This document shows, one piece after another, positions 62,701 through 64,000 of a stretch of 64,000 nucleotides of DNA. Numbering within the stretch: position 1 is the stretch's first letter; the number at the start of each line of letters is the position of its first letter. Below the pieces are notes generated by a model. That model was not told the DNA's origin and searched no databases. It worked only from the letters and a program-made list of their open reading frames with translations. The position numbers and the translations under genes are program-made. The stretch is from Rotaria macrura (taxonomy: Eukaryota; Rotifera; Eurotatoria; Philodinida; Philodinidae), in NCBI GenBank assembly GCA_900239685.1, contig OENT01000280.1:62001-126000 (forward strand). Reading direction: 5' to 3'.

Positions 62701-63885
62701 CACGTTCACTTCCAGCTAAATCGATGAAAATAATTTTAAAATTATCCATTTGATCGTACGTATTCTTTAACATAAGTTGAAAAATTGCATGTGATCGTGA
62801 TGAATTCGTATTGAATGCACTTTTCCCGTGGTGTCGTCTTGTAAGACCATCACTAATGACTGAGCGCAATGTATCTAAATTTCTAACGGCAATTTCAGTT
62901 AAACCAACAATATTAACAGAATGTTCACCATCTTCGCGTACAAATAATCTAAACAAGAAGCAGAAGTTAGTTTTGTTTTTGTTTCTAGTTTTATTATCGA
63001 TTAAACAATCAAACCTTTTGCCCGTATTACTTAAATCATACAGTTGATTATTGTAGATTTCATAAAATGAGCAAACAAGTTTATGTTTTAAACTAATTTC
63101 TTGTAAAAGTAATTGTGTACAATACATCAGTAGACCGTCAATATTTTTACTACCAAATATTGTATGACTTTTACCTGAAATATTTATTAAATGGTCAGTT
63201 ATTGTAATATATATATATATAAATATATATATATATAAATGGTCAAACCTGATCCTGTTTGACCAAAACAAATATATGTTAAATTATGACGATGATTAGT
63301 TGATAGAAATGGTAAAACTGTACAATCAAATACTTGTTTATTAGATGCATCTGAACCAAATACATGATCACATTGAAATTCAGTCTGTTATGAAAAGGAT
63401 GATATCGTTTTTAAGGTTACTAATAGATTTTGAAATGTTAGAATTACTTTTTTAAGTAATGGTGTACAATCGAGATTGGCTTTATTTTCTGCAATAATTA
63501 TACGTTTATTATCTGGCACTGATATTGTATCTTGAAAATTGATTTCATTTGATAGTAGTGGCCGTTTACGAGCAAAAACATAAATTTCAGCTGGCTTAGC
63601 ATATGCAACGATATCGGTTGTACTATGTGACGATGGAACAAATATTGAACTATGATTTAAATTTGTTTTATGCTGATAATGAACTCGATGAGAAGTATTT
63701 CGTTGACGTTTAGTAGTCGGTACACCATAATTATACGATTTAACCTATTAAAGATTTAGAAGAAAATTTATCATGGATATCAGCGTAAAATGATAGGCAT
63801 CATTGACGTTTTATATTTCAAGCAAACATATCAATTATTAACACACAAAGAATACCTCTTTGATCATGTTCGGTTTGAATAACAT
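55131..63885 (-). CDS. kinesin-13 family motor, KIF24-like, with long disordered tail
   Basis: Nine exons: 63856-63885, 63448-63744, 63249-63384, 63015-63174, 62236-62948, 60742-61425, 58695-59383, 58117-58584, 55131-55561; about 1200 aa. After a short N-terminus (MLFKPNMIKE) the motor spans roughly residues 45-350: IYVFARKRPL, P-loop GQTGSGKS (split by an intron), switch I NTNSSRSH, switch II FIDLAGSERA and the kinesin-13 helix LLALKECIRSMD. VREDGEHSVNIVGLTE and DLAGSER fit KIF24 better than KIF2. Kinesin-13s depolymerise microtubule ends instead of walking; KIF24 acts at centrioles and cilia. The tail (from ~res 440) is Ser/Thr/His/Asn-rich with KSSKRNGFIENLNF and YHHHHHKS; its final exon contains EQQVPSNSGYGIHPD. 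The junction between exons 7 and 8 is out of phase with canonical sites (see findings). No N-terminal SAM domain is visible, unlike vertebrate KIF24. Confidence 0.88.
55562..58116 (-). other. 2.6-kb intron of the kinesin gene
   Basis: Between the donor GTAAGAAC at 58116 and an acceptor after ...CCTATGTATAG. AT-rich, with a (CT)n tract at 56741-56772. No other gene is supported inside. Confidence 0.65.
56741..56772. repeat. (CT)n microsatellite
   Basis: Long CT run within the last intron of the kinesin gene, with one CC interruption near its left end. Confidence 0.9.
59818..60463. mobile_element. candidate fold-back element with sub-repeat termini, inside a kinesin intron
   Basis: The left end CAGTAATAACGCCG with AAATGTCGAAAG matches the reverse complement of the right end (CAGTAAAAACATCG with AAATGTCGAAAA). 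Each end is built from copies of the TTCGACATT-like unit, left in minus and right in plus orientation. The ends enclose a second fold-back element (60028-60375). No coding capacity. Confidence 0.45.
60028..60375. mobile_element. long-hairpin MITE (about 165-bp inverted arms)
   Basis: The two halves are reverse complements over roughly 165 bp at about 85-90 % identity by eye. The left starts AAGGACGGTGATGGTTTG, the right ends CAAACCATCCCCCGTCCTT, and the centre is near AAATTGCCCAAAATTAGC. No open frame and no clear target duplication. It lies in kinesin intron 59384-60741. Confidence 0.8.
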
Positions 63886-64000
63886 ATTTAGTTTCTAATA
63901 CAAACACGTATTCCAATTATAGTTTATAGCTGAGTACTATATTTTTACATGGTTAATTAACGTTGATAGTACGAATCAATACATTTCTATCATAAACTTA

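Overview
The window is eukaryotic and metazoan. It is AT-rich, its genes are split by GT-AG introns mostly of about 50-110 bp plus a few of 0.5-2.5 kb, and its proteins are animal types (TRIM9/67, a 7-repeat cadherin, a neuronal-calcium-sensor-like EF-hand protein, CDC37, RTRAF, PP1, a kinesin-13). Compact introns, AT-rich spacers with microsatellites and small fold-back elements fit a small invertebrate; a bdelloid rotifer is my best guess, but that is inference from style, not a marker sequence.

Layout, left to right (genes are on the minus strand unless noted): 1-4457 a multi-TIR/SAM protein running off the left edge; 6243-11608 a TRIM9/67-type E3 ligase (8 exons); 11609-17357 a long spacer; 17358-19339 a PP1-type phosphatase (4 exons); 21122-22724 CDC37 (8 exons); 24514-25624 RTRAF/hCLE (6 exons); 25625-30081 a spacer with a MITE-like element and a degenerate array; 30082-30906 (plus) a cysteine-rich probably secreted protein; 30907-37089 a long spacer with a GC-rich degenerate repeat; 37090-37957 a SET-domain protein; 39226-43260 a cadherin (5 exons); 47865-49139 an NCS-type calcium sensor (5 exons); 52760-53824 an STI1-domain-like protein (6 exons), divergent from 53959-54813 (plus), a basic orphan protein; 55131-63885 a KIF24-like kinesin-13 (9 exons) with a nested fold-back element in one intron.

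Nine of the eleven genes are on the minus strand. They do not form one pathway. CDC37 (kinase client loading on HSP90) and the STI1-like protein both point to chaperone work. TRIM9/67, the cadherin and the NCS protein are of types common in nervous tissue. The TIR/SAM protein is the best candidate for an innate-immune or NAD-cleaving function. Gene models were built by hand from reading frames, splice consensus and phase; exon lengths add up in frame for every multi-exon model except one junction in the kinesin tail, which is flagged.

No tRNA, rRNA, CRISPR array or autonomous transposon was recognised. The spacers contain several short coding-like stretches that may be decayed exons.
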